Assembly (NCBI GenBank): GCA_963849065.1
Contig: CAWKFM010000002.1
Location: 62,001 to 126,000, forward strand
Length of the DNA stretch: 64,000 bases
Reading direction: 5' to 3'
DNA from: TOLSYN sp963849065
GTDB taxonomy: Bacteria; Acidobacteriota; Terriglobia; Terriglobales; Acidobacteriaceae
Shown: piece after piece, positions 8,116 to 17,350 of the stretch
Position numbering within the stretch: position 1 is the stretch's first letter
Layout of the letters: each line of letters begins with the position of its first letter
Translations under genes and position numbers: made by a program
The notes under the pieces: generated by a model
Databases searched by the model: none
What the model saw: only the letters and a program-made list of their open reading frames with translations
Told to the model about the DNA's origin: nothing

Positions 8116-9078
8116 CTAACGCCCTATCTCTTCTGAACGATAGTGGCGACACAATTCGGATGCATAGGCATTCCCAATCGTCCCAGCGTAGGACTTTATC
8201 CATTCTCCCAAGCTCGTTCTTCCTGTCGGCGCTTGATGGGAGACTAGAAGGTCAGCCATGAGTCCTTTGATCTCGTCACCCGTAAGAACAACGTCCTTGA
8301 GGATAGCTCCCAGAACACCAGCCGCGACCTGTATAAATGCTGGGGGCAAGTGAACCAATAACGACCTGCTTCCGATTGCGCTCCTAATCATCATCACCAG
8401 TTCCTCGTAGGTGTAAGTTTCACGGCCTACCGCATCTACGATGTAGCAATCTGACTGGTGCCCGCTTTCGACCGCCAGCTCAGCCAGATCGTCCACAAAA
8501 ATCGGCTGGATGCGGTACTCACCCTTGCCCGGAACAGCGAAGATGGGGAAGTGCTTCAACATGAATGCGATGTTGTTGATCAGAATGTCGCCCTTTCCAA
8601 AAATGACAGCGGGCCGCAGAATCGCATAGGACAGCGATGAGGATTGGATCACTTGTTCCAGTTCGGCCTTTCCCTTGAAATACGGCAGATGGGAATCGAG
8701 CGATGGATTAGTGATGCTGACGTGAACGATTCTCCGCACTCCCGCCTCTTCAGCGGCCCTGATTAGCAGTTTCGTGTTATGGACGGCGCGCTCATGGTTG
8801 ATGTCGCCGTATGCGAACCTGACCCAGTAGGTGTTGTAGAGGACACTGGCACCTGCCAGCGACTCCTTGAGTTGATTGAGGTTGCTGAAATCGAGTGGAC
8901 AAGGCTGAACCAGCGGGAAGAGCGGCGATTCTGGCTGGGGGTGATTCGTCAGGGTTCGAACCTTCTCGCCCCGTACAAGTAGCCTTTTTGCAATTTGCTG
9001 CCCACTGAATCCAAATGCGCCCGTAACCACGCTTGTATTCACCTCGGACTGACTGCTGCATGATCCGTCAGAGAACAT
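8116..9078 (-). CDS. NmrA-type NAD(P)-binding epimerase-like protein
   Basis: This is an atypical short-chain dehydrogenase with a Rossmann fold. The nucleotide loop TGAFGFSGQQIA is near residue 16, with the DFSNLNQLKESLAGASVLYN segment typical of the NmrA/NDUFA9-like group, and ILRPAVIFGKGD further on. The usual YxxxK pair is replaced by a YFKGKAELE helix, as in many family members that use Tyr-Lys in this position. Substrate unknown. The ATG at 9078 follows AAGGAAG at eight bases; a TTG at 9105 overlaps the upstream stop. It is the last gene of a three-gene operon behind a GbsR regulator. Confidence 0.8.
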   Translation of the reverse strand: MFSDGSCSSQSEVNTSVVTGAFGFSGQQIAKRLLVRGEKVRTLTNHPQPESPLFPLVQPCPLDFSNLNQLKESLAGASVLYNTYWVRFAYGDINHERAVHNTKLLIRAAEEAGVRRIVHVSITNPSLDSHLPYFKGKAELEQVIQSSSLSYAILRPAVIFGKGDILINNIAFMLKHFPIFAVPGKGEYRIQPIFVDDLAELAVESGHQSDCYIVDAVGRETYTYEELVMMIRSAIGSRSLLVHLPPAFIQVAAGVLGAILKDVVLTGDEIKGLMADLLVSHQAPTGRTSLGEWIKSYAGTIGNAYASELCRHYRSEEIGR

Positions 9079-9101
9079 ATGTAGTCTTCCTTTCATTTCG
9101 A

Positions 9102-9479
9102 TCAAGCTAAGTTACTGCTGTCTGGGGCTGGCGTTGACGCCACTGCGGAACCGCCCTGCCGCCGAATATAGCTGCTCAATACCCAGCCAAGAACGAGCAC
9201 TGCGAGCAGCATTCCGGCCAACGCCCACTTGAGCTGTGCCGCCAGTTCGAGGGTTGCTGAGCTACCTCCTCTCAAGCAGGGCGTGTACTGCATTGCAAAT
9301 ATCAGCGGCACGAGGATGAGGGTGACGTTCGAGAATGCGACCCAGAACGCCGCACGTTCACCTGTACCGCAAAGTTCCAAGAGGATGCTGTGGAGAGAGG
9401 ATCGCAAGTACGAGGCAACAGCGAACGTAGTGATTAGGGTGAGCCCGATGCCCACTAAGAACAAAAGCGAGGCTGTCAT
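9102..9479 (-). CDS. Three-helix membrane protein
   Basis: The 125-residue protein has membrane helices near residues 3-24, 45-66 and 82-104, with a short loop holding a single cysteine (TPCLRGG) and a polar C-terminal tail rich in Ala, Ser and Pro. A strong ribosome site (AAAAGGAGG) precedes the ATG. It lies between the GbsR-type regulator and the NmrA-type gene, all on the minus strand, so it is probably a regulated partner of these. I do not recognise a family. Confidence 0.6.
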   Translation of the reverse strand: MTASLLFLVGIGLTLITTFAVASYLRSSLHSILLELCGTGERAAFWVAFSNVTLILVPLIFAMQYTPCLRGGSSATLELAAQLKWALAGMLLAVLVLGWVLSSYIRRQGGSAVASTPAPDSSNLA

Positions 9480-9551
9480 TGGAACCTCCTTTTCGAACTC
9501 TCATATCTGACGTTTCTGTACAAACTGAACTTACTTGGCAAAAAAACACCC

Positions 9552-10091
9552 TCAACGGCGAACCTTCATCGCCAGCAGCTTGCGGACGGAACCACGAGCC
9601 TTCACAATTCCCCGAATTGTTGAGACCGGGAACTTTCGAATGTCCGCATAAAGAGCCTCAACATCAGCGAAGAAATCATAGATTTCCTGCAATCGTTCCT
9701 TGGTGTAATCGTCCTTGCTGTCGCTCTTTTCCAGTTCCGATATGCAGAGCCGTAGCACCTCCAGAGTCGGGTCAATTTCGCGGCGTTTACGCTGGTCGAT
9801 GATGATGCGGAACATCTCCCAGACGTCCTTGATGGACTCATAATGCTGCCGCCGCTCTCCTAAGACGTGTACAGGCCGAACCAAGCCCCATCCTTGCAAT
9901 TCGCGAATGCTGGTACTCACGTTGGAACGGGCAACGCTCAATGTGCCCGCAATCTCCTCAGCAGTAAGGGGTGTGGCGGATACGTGCAGGAGCGCATGGA
10001 TTTGTGCCACCGTCCTGTTGATCCCCCACCGGGTTCCCATCTCTCCCCAGTGGAGAACAAACTGCTTTCGGGCTGTGTCTAACTGTTCCAT
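9552..10091 (-). CDS. GbsR/MarR-family transcriptional regulator
   Basis: The 179-residue product has the GbsR layout: an N-terminal WGEMGTRWGINRTVAQIHALL helix, a winged helix with TAEEIAGTLSVARSNVSTSIRELQGWGLV as helix-turn-helix, and a C-terminal helical dimerisation part. Members usually sense small molecules, for example choline in Bacillus. It leads a minus-strand operon with a membrane protein and an NmrA-type protein, and a palindromic site lies just upstream of its start, so autoregulation is likely. The ligand cannot be read from the sequence. Confidence 0.85.
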   Translation of the reverse strand: MEQLDTARKQFVLHWGEMGTRWGINRTVAQIHALLHVSATPLTAEEIAGTLSVARSNVSTSIRELQGWGLVRPVHVLGERRQHYESIKDVWEMFRIIIDQRKRREIDPTLEVLRLCISELEKSDSKDDYTKERLQEIYDFFADVEALYADIRKFPVSTIRGIVKARGSVRKLLAMKVRR

Positions 10092-10101
10092 ATTTCTCTC
10101 G

Positions 10102-10135
10102 TGACAGAAATAACTGAATTATTAGTCGCCTGTCA
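10102..10135. promoter_or_regulatory. Nested palindrome, candidate operator of the GbsR-type gene
   Basis: TGACAG (10102-10107) pairs with CTGTCA (10130-10135), and inside it AATAA (10109-10113) pairs with TTATT (10119-10123). The site ends 11 bases upstream of the regulator's start codon. No supported gene lies in 10136-10463. Confidence 0.45.
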
Positions 10136-10463
10136 ATATAATTCTTGTAGGGGAGTTCGAGCACCGGGACGGATCGGCTGGCGGGTCTGGGAGGCACTGG
10201 TGATGCCGAGGCGGATGCACAGCTGGCACAGGAGCTGGTGGGCGGGGCTTCAGTGGGCAGAGGAAGCCGTGGGGCGGCAACCTGATTCCCTGCCCAACAG
10301 ACGGGGGAAGCTCCGGGCGAAAAATGCGCCGGAGCGCTCACCTATTGGCTTCGTCCGCTTCCCGCTCGGCCGGACTGATGTCGAAATACAGACACCGCTC
10401 CTCCGCTCACCAGGCAGCTGCATGGAGAGCTGATGTGTCTGTTTACGTAGTATTAGGAGCGCC

Positions 10464-10673
10464 CTATTGGCATAGGGGCTCCGGATTGTCCTTGGCAGCG
10501 AATCGGACAACTGAACTGCGAACAACGAGGACTCTCCGGCCAAGCCTTCGCGACTCCAGTTTCTTGTTCGTGATCAGGTAGTCGATTGCCCGGACTGAAA
10601 CGCTCAGGATCGAAGCACAGGCGGCCTTCGAGATGAGAATTGGAATAACTGTGGGTTGCGTCTTATCTTTCAT
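10464..10673 (-). CDS. Excisionase-type helix-turn-helix protein
   Basis: The 69-residue protein is a single small HTH domain of the MerR/excisionase type: ILISKAACASILSVSVRAI then DYLITNKKLESRRLGRRVLVV, in which a wing strand follows the recognition helix. Such proteins act as recombination directionality factors or as regulators. It lies 0.6 kb from the tRNA-Leu scar that ends this accessory region, which fits a role in excision of an island, but no integrase is in view to confirm it. Confidence 0.7.
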   Translation of the reverse strand: MKDKTQPTVIPILISKAACASILSVSVRAIDYLITNKKLESRRLGRRVLVVRSSVVRFAAKDNPEPLCQ

Positions 10674-11270
10674 GTCACTCTTTCATGCCGCAAAAGTAGC
10701 CGAACTGGTGTGGAGCTCAGCGGTGCTAATATTTTTGATGGTTGAAACTGGGACCTGTCATTACCTTGCACATCCAGTTGACGACGTTTAGAACCGCGCC
10801 CTCAGCCTGGGTTGTCTGTTGCCCCAATACTTATACCATATCTATCATAGTCTCGATATGTATTCTTTTTGCAATAGAGAACTTTTGGCTTTGGGGGCTG
10901 GGGGCAAGCCTACCGGACCTTGTTCGCCGCGCTACTATTAAGTAAGGAGGTTGGGGCGCAGCATCTCCTCGTGGCTCCGAATGCCGGCATCCCAGTCTTG
11001 GGCATGGCAGAACGGCACGTCATCGGTTAGGTCCGATAGGTGCTCCGATGCAGAGCTCCGCTACCTAATCCCTGGGACATTTTGGCACCACAACGAGTCT
11101 CCAAACATGTGGTTTTTGGTGTCCGTTGTGGTGTCCGTTGGCGTTCAATTTCCATGCTCTATCTTGCGCAACTATGCACCATAGTCTATTTATGTATCTT
11201 TCTTGTTTACAGTATGTTGCGCGGCATTATGCGAGGTCTTGCAAAGCCCTGCAATTTGTATAAAATCGTC
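10674..11270. other. Gap before the tRNA remnant
   Basis: I see no supported gene. The stretch holds repeated GGTGTCCGTTG words near 11118-11142 and is AT-rich close to the tRNA scar, as expected of attachment-site flanks. Confidence 0.35.
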
Positions 11271-11327
11271 CTTAAAATCCGCAGACTCGAAAGAGTTGTG
11301 GGGGTTCAAGTCCCCCTCCCGGTACCA
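11271..11327 (+). other. tRNA-Leu(UAA) 3' remnant, island attachment site
   Basis: Reading from an anticodon loop CTTAAAA (anticodon UAA) it has a long variable arm, a T arm GGGGGTTCAAGTCCCCC and an acceptor end TCCCGGTACCA. The 5' half is missing: the bases before the loop cannot pair as an anticodon stem. This is the signature of an attL/attR scar. Confidence 0.75.
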
Positions 11328-11389
11328 CGGAAAACCACTACATTGATGTCCTTAGATGCGGGGGCGCCGGCGCGGCGGTCTGGGCACGC

Positions 11390-11923
11390 TTAGAACGACA
11401 GATTGATGATCCTGCTGTCACTTTGCGCTTGTTTGTTTTCCTGCTGCGCTTGCTGGTCTTCCAGGAGTTTCGGTTCGAAGGAAAGTTTCTCCCCGTCGGT
11501 GGCCGATACTTCCTGGTTCCAGGCCAGGTAGCGCGGCAGTTTCAGTTCCAGGGTATGTTTGCCGACCGGCAGGCGCACGACTGCCGGGGTGCGGGCAATC
11601 GCCTGATGATCGACGAAGAGCGTGGCTCCCTGTGGGCTTGACGTGATGTGCAGAATGGCTCCGTTGCGGGTGGAGAGCTTCTGGCCGTCGGAGGAAGTTT
11701 GTTTCGGCGAACTCGCCGCGGAGTCCGCAGAGCCAGTATTGGCGAGCGCGTCCCCAAGCCGCTTCCCAAGCGCATCCGTGGCATTGGCCACACTGCCTGC
11801 CGCCTTGGAAATCCCAGTTGCCGATTGTGAGGCCACCCCGCTGTATTCGATCATCGTCTGACTCCAAGCGGCGGTGCAGAGAAGCGCGACGAGAGCGATG
11901 ATCCATGACAGTATCCGGCGCAT
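11390..11923 (-). CDS. Secreted PEGA-domain protein
   Basis: The 177-residue product starts with a signal peptide (MRRILSWIIALVALLCTAAWS) and has a low-complexity Ala/Ser/Gly stretch, then a PEGA domain: ILHITSSPQGATLFVDHQ-IARTPAVVRLPVGKHTLELKLPRY. PEGA domains are small beta folds of surface or periplasmic proteins. The Gln-rich tail ends RIINLSF. I chose the ATG at 11923, nine bases after AGAGG, because it opens the signal peptide; the frame is open further upstream. It is the first core gene right of the island scar. Confidence 0.8.
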   Translation of the reverse strand: MRRILSWIIALVALLCTAAWSQTMIEYSGVASQSATGISKAAGSVANATDALGKRLGDALANTGSADSAASSPKQTSSDGQKLSTRNGAILHITSSPQGATLFVDHQAIARTPAVVRLPVGKHTLELKLPRYLAWNQEVSATDGEKLSFEPKLLEDQQAQQENKQAQSDSRIINLSF

Positions 11924-12138
11924 ATCTTTGGACCTCTTGACGTTCTTACAAGCAGATCTCTGAAAGCGGCTGGGAGTCGTGAGCACTCCAGCGAGACACT
12001 CCATTGGATTCCACAACTCAGCAGGAGGTTTTCTCAGCACAGCCAAGCGCCACTCCGGCGGCTTAAGTTTTGTGCTGCTCCGACCGATAATTTCCTTGGA
12101 TAAAACATTCGCGCCGGGAGTGGCAGGACGAAGGAACG

Positions 12139-13431
12139 ATGTTGTCAATCCCGCAATCCGGACAAGGGTCGCCGATTCCCGGGCAGATGCCGGCGGGAGA
12201 GACGCGTTTCATCGCCCGGCAGCCGATTCTGGACCGCAAGCAGAAGGTGTACGGCTACGAACTGCTGTTTCGCTCCGGGGCCAACATTGCCTTCGCGGAT
12301 ATGGATTGCGAGAGCGCGGCGCAATCCACGATCGACCTTTCGCTGCTGCTGGGCGCCGAGTCGTTTACCGAGGGGCTGCCCGCCTTCATTAACTGCACGC
12401 GCGAATCGCTCTGTTCGGGCATCGTAGGCACGCTGCCGAAGGAACTGGTGGTTCTGGAGATTCTGGAAGACGTTCCAGCCGACGAAGAGACGCTGCGCGC
12501 CTGCCGGCGGCTGAAAGAGGCCGGGTATCGCATTGCGCTTGACGACATTGTCTCCACGGAGGAGCGGCTGGCTTTGTTTGAGTTTGCCGACATTATCAAG
12601 GTGGATTTTCTGCTTACCAGTCCTGCACAACAGGAGGCGATTGTCCGGCGCTTTCGGCGCCGTGGGGGGCGTCTGCTGGCGGAAAAGGTGGAGACGCACG
12701 AGCAGTTCAAGGCTGCGGTGAAGATGGGATACACGCTCTTCCAGGGATACTTTTTCTGCCGTCCGGTGACCATGGCGGCCAGGGATCTGCCCAGCGCGCA
12801 CCTGGGATACCTGGAGATATTGCGTAAAGTGTATGAGCCTGAAGTCGATCTTTCGGCGCTTGAGCGCGCCATCCGCGAAGAGCCGGCGCTTTGTTACCGG
12901 TTGCTGCGCTACCTGAACTCAGCGGCCTTTGGGCTTAGCCCGGTGCGCTCGATTCTGCACGCTCTGACGATGCTTGGCAGCGACCAGCTGCGGAAGTGGG
13001 TGTCTCTGGTTGGGGCGATCAGCCTGGCGGGTCCTCAATCCGCTGAATTGATCCGGATGGCCCTGGTGCGTGCGCGCTTCTGCGAGATCTTTGCCGAGCA
13101 TCTGGAGTTGCCGTCCACGGATTACTTTCTCACCGGACTGTTCTCGCTATTGGACGCGATCCTCGATCGTCCGCTGACCCAGATCATGGAGCATATTCCG
13201 GTCTCGCAGCTTTGCCGCGATGCATTGTCCGGGGTGCCGAACGAGCCAAGGGCCATGCTGGAGGTTGCCATCGCGAGCGCCCGCGGCGACTGGGAACTGC
13301 TGCCGCAACTTTGCGATCAGGCAGGTTGCACGGAACTGGAAGTGTGCCGCTGGCAGAATGAGGCGCAACGATGGGTCCGCACGATGATGGAGAAAAAGAC
13401 CGGGCTCTCCGGCCGATCCAATAATCCCTGA
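12139..13431 (+). CDS. EAL-like / HDOD two-domain signalling protein
   Basis: The 430-residue protein has the YuxH layout: an N-terminal EAL-like barrel (residues about 20-215; FIARQPILDRKQKVYGYELLFRS, later VVLEILEDV, IALDDI and KVDFL) and a C-terminal HDOD domain (about 230-420; LCYRLLRYLNSAAFGL and ALTMLGSDQLRKWVSL). In the barrel EAL is replaced by ELL, so cyclic-di-GMP hydrolysis is doubtful and a sensing or scaffold role is more likely. The ATG follows AAGGA at good spacing. The gene stands alone upstream of the TonB receptor. Confidence 0.85.
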   Translation: MLSIPQSGQGSPIPGQMPAGETRFIARQPILDRKQKVYGYELLFRSGANIAFADMDCESAAQSTIDLSLLLGAESFTEGLPAFINCTRESLCSGIVGTLPKELVVLEILEDVPADEETLRACRRLKEAGYRIALDDIVSTEERLALFEFADIIKVDFLLTSPAQQEAIVRRFRRRGGRLLAEKVETHEQFKAAVKMGYTLFQGYFFCRPVTMAARDLPSAHLGYLEILRKVYEPEVDLSALERAIREEPALCYRLLRYLNSAAFGLSPVRSILHALTMLGSDQLRKWVSLVGAISLAGPQSAELIRMALVRARFCEIFAEHLELPSTDYFLTGLFSLLDAILDRPLTQIMEHIPVSQLCRDALSGVPNEPRAMLEVAIASARGDWELLPQLCDQAGCTELEVCRWQNEAQRWVRTMMEKKTGLSGRSNNP

Positions 13432-13801
13432 ATATAAAAAAGCGCACCGATTGCGGCGGGTCATTCGCAGGGTGAAGCCATGCGGGTGATGCCGGCTGCG
13501 AGCATGATCCCGCGTTGCAAGGAGGATTCCGTTGGAAAAGCGCCGGAGCCGGGGCCGGCCAGCAGACGGTGCGACATAGTTTTAATTACTATTTTTTTTT
13601 ATTGGATCGTGCCACAATCCGTTGCGGACTGAAAGACACCTAGTTCTGAATCGAACATCATCTCCATGAAAGACAAGAGTTAGTAGATTTCTACTTTCTG
13701 CAGAAGGATCCACGCGAATAAGAGGAGCTCCGGCTGCCGTGTAGGACGCCATACGGAGTGAACAATCGTTGTATTGCTGTACAGACCCCGGGGGATACGG
13801 A
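13432..13801. other. Gap upstream of the Oar-like receptor
   Basis: No gene is supported here. An AT-rich run at 13577-13602 (TTTTAATTACTATTTTTTTTTATTGG) could hold the receptor promoter. Confidence 0.3.
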
Positions 13802-16800
13802 GTGGATCGCGTGAGAGTGAGACGACTCGATTGGATCGTCGCCACCGGCGCATTGGTTCTGGCGCTTTTGGCAGGCTCAGGTTTTGCACAGACCTCGAAA
13901 GGTTCGATTGGGGGAACGGTCACCGATGCCAGCGATGCGGTCATCGTTGGGGCATCGGTAACGGCAAAGAACAACGATACGGGCGAGCGTCGCAGCACGA
14001 CAACGGGCGCCAATGGGCAATATCGAATCGACGCGGTCGAGCCTGGCAGCTACGCCGTGACCCTCACGGAAACGGGCTTTGCTCCGCTGACGCTGGATAA
14101 GGTCACGGTGCAGGGATCGGTGGTAACCAGCGTCAACGCCAAGCTAAGAGTGAGCGGCGCGGCGCAGACCGTGGTGGCCGCCACGAACTCGGCGGTACAG
14201 ACGGAGAATGGCGAAATCAGCCAGACGATCAGCCGCGCCGAAGTGCAGGACATTCCGTATGACAGCCTCGACCCCTATGTTCTTGCGGCCACGCTGCCCG
14301 GCGTCAGCACGGTGACCAGCGGGCTCTACAACTTCACCAATGACCCCAACGGCACGGCGTACTCCTCCAATGGCGAGCGTCCCCGTGGCAACAACTTCCT
14401 GATCGAGGGACAGGACAACAACGATGCGGGCATCCATGGCCAGTCGCTGCAGCCGGAAAACGTCGAAGCGGTCCAGGAAGTTACGGTTCTGCTCAACTCC
14501 ACCTCGGCAGAGTTCGGCCACGGCGGCGGTACGATTGCGAACCTGATCTACAAGAGCGGCACCAACAACTTTCACGGAGCGGCGTGGGATCGGCTGTGGA
14601 ACTCTTCCCTGGACGCCAAAGACCACGCCTACGTGCTTGCGGGAAGTCCCAAGCCCAGTTACCGGGACAACATCTTCGGCTTCGAACTGGGCGGTCCAGT
14701 GAAGAAGGACAAGCTATTCTTCTTCACCTCCTACGAGTGGGACAACTACCGCTCGTCGGCCAACGGCGGCGATTTGATTCTTCCCTCGGCGGCCGGATAT
14801 AGCGTGCTGGAGCAGTATGCCTCGAACCCGCGGATTGCGGCGATGCTGGCAGCGTATGGCGGACTGCAAGGCGATCCAACACGTCCGGGCGCTCCGGCGC
14901 CGATTCCGCTGGGAGTGGATCCCACGACAGGGATGGATCGCGGAGTGGTGCAGGTGGGGCTGTTCAATCGCACCGGCGTGCCGCTCAAGTACGACTCGCC
15001 GGAGTTTGATGCCAAGGGGGATTACCTCATCACCGGGAACGACACGCTGAACCTACGCTACGTTCGCACCAGCTTCAGCACGCCCTACGATTTCTTCAAC
15101 CTCCCCAACAATCTTCCCGGCTTCGATTCGGACCAGAGTGGAGTTTGGCAGAACGCCGGCATTGCCTACACCCACATCTTTGCGCCAACGCTGCTCAACG
15201 AATTTCGCGTTTCGTATGGCCGCATGGGGCTTTCGTTTCTGCCGAGGGCGGACAACGTTCCGGCGGCCAGCACGGCGACCATCTCCATTGCCGGGATTCA
15301 AGGGTGGGGCGCGAATCAATCGATTCCCCAGGGCCGTCTTCACGACACCTACCAGGTGCAGGACACGGTGAGCTGGACCAAGGGCAAGCACTTCCTCAAG
15401 ATGGGCGTTGATTTCGCCGACATTCGGGTGCGGGATGCCATCCCTTATAACTTTTACGGCTCCATCAATTACGCGGCCGGAGGCGGCTACCAGGCTTTAG
15501 GCAATTATCTGGACGACTACTCCGGCGGGACCGCGACGGTGAGCCAGACCTTCGGCAGCCCGATCGTGCATGCCAGTCTGCCCTTGCAGAACTACTTCTT
15601 CCAGGACTCCTGGAAGGCGAGGCCGAACCTGAGCGTGGACTTCGGCCTGCGCTATGAGTACAACGGCAGCCCCGCGAACCAACTGCAGTACCCGGCGATC
15701 AGCTACAACAACCTGGCCTGCTACCTCTGCGTCGTCAAGGAACGGGGAGACAAAGAGGATTGGGGGCCGCGCTTCAGCTTCGCCTACGCGCCAAGTTTTT
15801 GGAAGGGGTTGCTGGGCGACGGCAAGACGGTGGTTCGCGGAGGCTTCGGCATCTTCTACGATGGGCTGTTCACCAACATTTTGGACAATACGCAGGCGAC
15901 CTCGCCCAACTCGGTGGCCTCGGCGGTGAATGTCGCCGGCAACGGCAGCACGCGGGGCACCGCCAACTGGTCCACGTATTTTTCGCAGCTCTCCACCGTG
16001 CCCAATCCGGGTGCTACCGAGGAGAGCATGGCCGCTCACCTGTTGTCGCCGGAGATTCTGCAGTGGAACTTCAACATTCAGCGCGAGCTGCCGGGGAACT
16101 TCATGATGGAGATCGGCTACGTGGGCACGCGCGGCGAACACCTGTTCGCCAACACCTTTGCCAATCCCTTTCTTCCCGATGGCTCGCGGCTGATCCCCAC
16201 GCGCGGAGACATTGAAGTTCGCGACAACAGCGGCGACTCGATCTATCATGCGTTGCAGGTACAGGCGAACCGGAAGTTCTCCCGCGGATTATTGCTGAGG
16301 GCTTCCTACACGTTTTCCAAGATGATCGACGACTCCTCAGAGATTTTCACCCCAGGCACCAACATGAATGGTGTGCTCAGCACCTGGTCCAGCTATCCGG
16401 TGGTGCAGTATCCGACGCCGCGGGGAACGTATGACCGCTCGGTCTCGGACTTCGATCACCGGCACCGCTTGAGCATCACCTACATCTATGATATTCCCAA
16501 GTTGAGAGCGGACGACTCGCTCCGACGCGGGCTCGGATATGTGGTGAACGGCTGGCAGATCGCCGGCACCACGACGTTCCAGTCCGGCACACCGTACAAC
16601 GTGGAAACCGGCTTTGACAGCAACGCCGATGGCGTGAACAACGACCGTCCGAGCCTGAGCAATCCGCATGCTCCGCTGGCCAGCTATGCATTCACCGGCG
16701 ATTGGGATGGCCTGTCACCCAACATTCTCTGCGATGGACCGACGCTATGGTTTTCTCCCACCGGCCAGTGCACCGTGGTCTCTCCCAGCCAGGTTCACTG

Positions 16801-17107
16801 GATTGTTCCCTCCAGCGGACAGGGGAACGTCGGACGCAACTCGCTGGTTGGGCCCTGGTACACCTCGTGGGCCTTCAGCCTGACGCGCACTATTCAGGTT
16901 CATGAGCGCGAGGCACTGCAGATCCGCGCAGACATATTCAATCCGTTCAACCAGACTCACAAGGACGGCGACGGGTACTGGCCGGACATGCAGCTGGTCA
17001 CGGGCGTTGTCCCTGCAGGTTCGGGCTCGGCCTCGACATTCGCGGATTTTTCCACTTCGCAGCATGGCGGACGCACGATCCGCATGCTGCTCAGGTACAG
17101 CTTCTGA
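13802..17107 (+). CDS. Oar-like TonB-dependent receptor
   Basis: About 1100 residues: a signal peptide (IVATGALVLALLAGSGFAQ), a carboxypeptidase-regulatory-like beta domain (GSIGGTVTDASDAVIVGASV...GQYRIDAVEPGSYAVTLTETGF), a plug with the N-NDAGIHGQSLQPENVEAVQEV segment, and a long beta-barrel ending in RMLLRYSF with a terminal phenylalanine, as outer-membrane barrels do. This architecture is greatly expanded in Acidobacteriota and is thought to import large substrates such as glycans or peptides using TonB. I chose the GTG at 13802 after GGGGGA; GTG 13811 is equally possible. No partner gene reveals the substrate. Confidence 0.9.
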   Translation: MDRVRVRRLDWIVATGALVLALLAGSGFAQTSKGSIGGTVTDASDAVIVGASVTAKNNDTGERRSTTTGANGQYRIDAVEPGSYAVTLTETGFAPLTLDKVTVQGSVVTSVNAKLRVSGAAQTVVAATNSAVQTENGEISQTISRAEVQDIPYDSLDPYVLAATLPGVSTVTSGLYNFTNDPNGTAYSSNGERPRGNNFLIEGQDNNDAGIHGQSLQPENVEAVQEVTVLLNSTSAEFGHGGGTIANLIYKSGTNNFHGAAWDRLWNSSLDAKDHAYVLAGSPKPSYRDNIFGFELGGPVKKDKLFFFTSYEWDNYRSSANGGDLILPSAAGYSVLEQYASNPRIAAMLAAYGGLQGDPTRPGAPAPIPLGVDPTTGMDRGVVQVGLFNRTGVPLKYDSPEFDAKGDYLITGNDTLNLRYVRTSFSTPYDFFNLPNNLPGFDSDQSGVWQNAGIAYTHIFAPTLLNEFRVSYGRMGLSFLPRADNVPAASTATISIAGIQGWGANQSIPQGRLHDTYQVQDTVSWTKGKHFLKMGVDFADIRVRDAIPYNFYGSINYAAGGGYQALGNYLDDYSGGTATVSQTFGSPIVHASLPLQNYFFQDSWKARPNLSVDFGLRYEYNGSPANQLQYPAISYNNLACYLCVVKERGDKEDWGPRFSFAYAPSFWKGLLGDGKTVVRGGFGIFYDGLFTNILDNTQATSPNSVASAVNVAGNGSTRGTANWSTYFSQLSTVPNPGATEESMAAHLLSPEILQWNFNIQRELPGNFMMEIGYVGTRGEHLFANTFANPFLPDGSRLIPTRGDIEVRDNSGDSIYHALQVQANRKFSRGLLLRASYTFSKMIDDSSEIFTPGTNMNGVLSTWSSYPVVQYPTPRGTYDRSVSDFDHRHRLSITYIYDIPKLRADDSLRRGLGYVVNGWQIAGTTTFQSGTPYNVETGFDSNADGVNNDRPSLSNPHAPLASYAFTGDWDGLSPNILCDGPTLWFSPTGQCTVVSPSQVHWIVPSSGQGNVGRNSLVGPWYTSWAFSLTRTIQVHEREALQIRADIFNPFNQTHKDGDGYWPDMQLVTGVVPAGSGSASTFADFSTSQHGGRTIRMLLRYSF

Positions 17108-17350
17108 CCGGGGAGTTCCGGCCGGCCGGGAAACGGGCGCGGCACTGCAGGCTCCCAGCCGTTCCGATTCCGTAACAATCGCCGGAAGTTCAGGAGACCA
17201 TCCACACTTTTTATATCTTTCCAGTAACGCGACAGGGTAACTCCTTTGCGAGGCCCCGGTGCGTCCATTTCCCTCGGAGCGCGCAGCCATAAGGGGCGCC
17301 AGCCGACGGAGCCGGACAGAGGCCGGCGGCTTAGGTCCTCAAGGAGCAAC

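Larger units (their letters stand above)
1..11327. mobile_element. Right part of a putative genomic island at tRNA-Leu(UAA)
   Basis: The stretch ends in the 3' half of a tRNA-Leu gene with no 5' half, the usual scar where an element has integrated into a tRNA and regenerated the intact copy at its other end. The genes inside are accessory in character: unknown membrane and secreted proteins, a secreted ankyrin protein, a split regulator, small zinc proteins and an excisionase-like HTH peptide near the scar. No integrase is visible, so the other end would lie left of base 1. The boundary is seen in the sequence; the extent is inferred. Confidence 0.45.
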
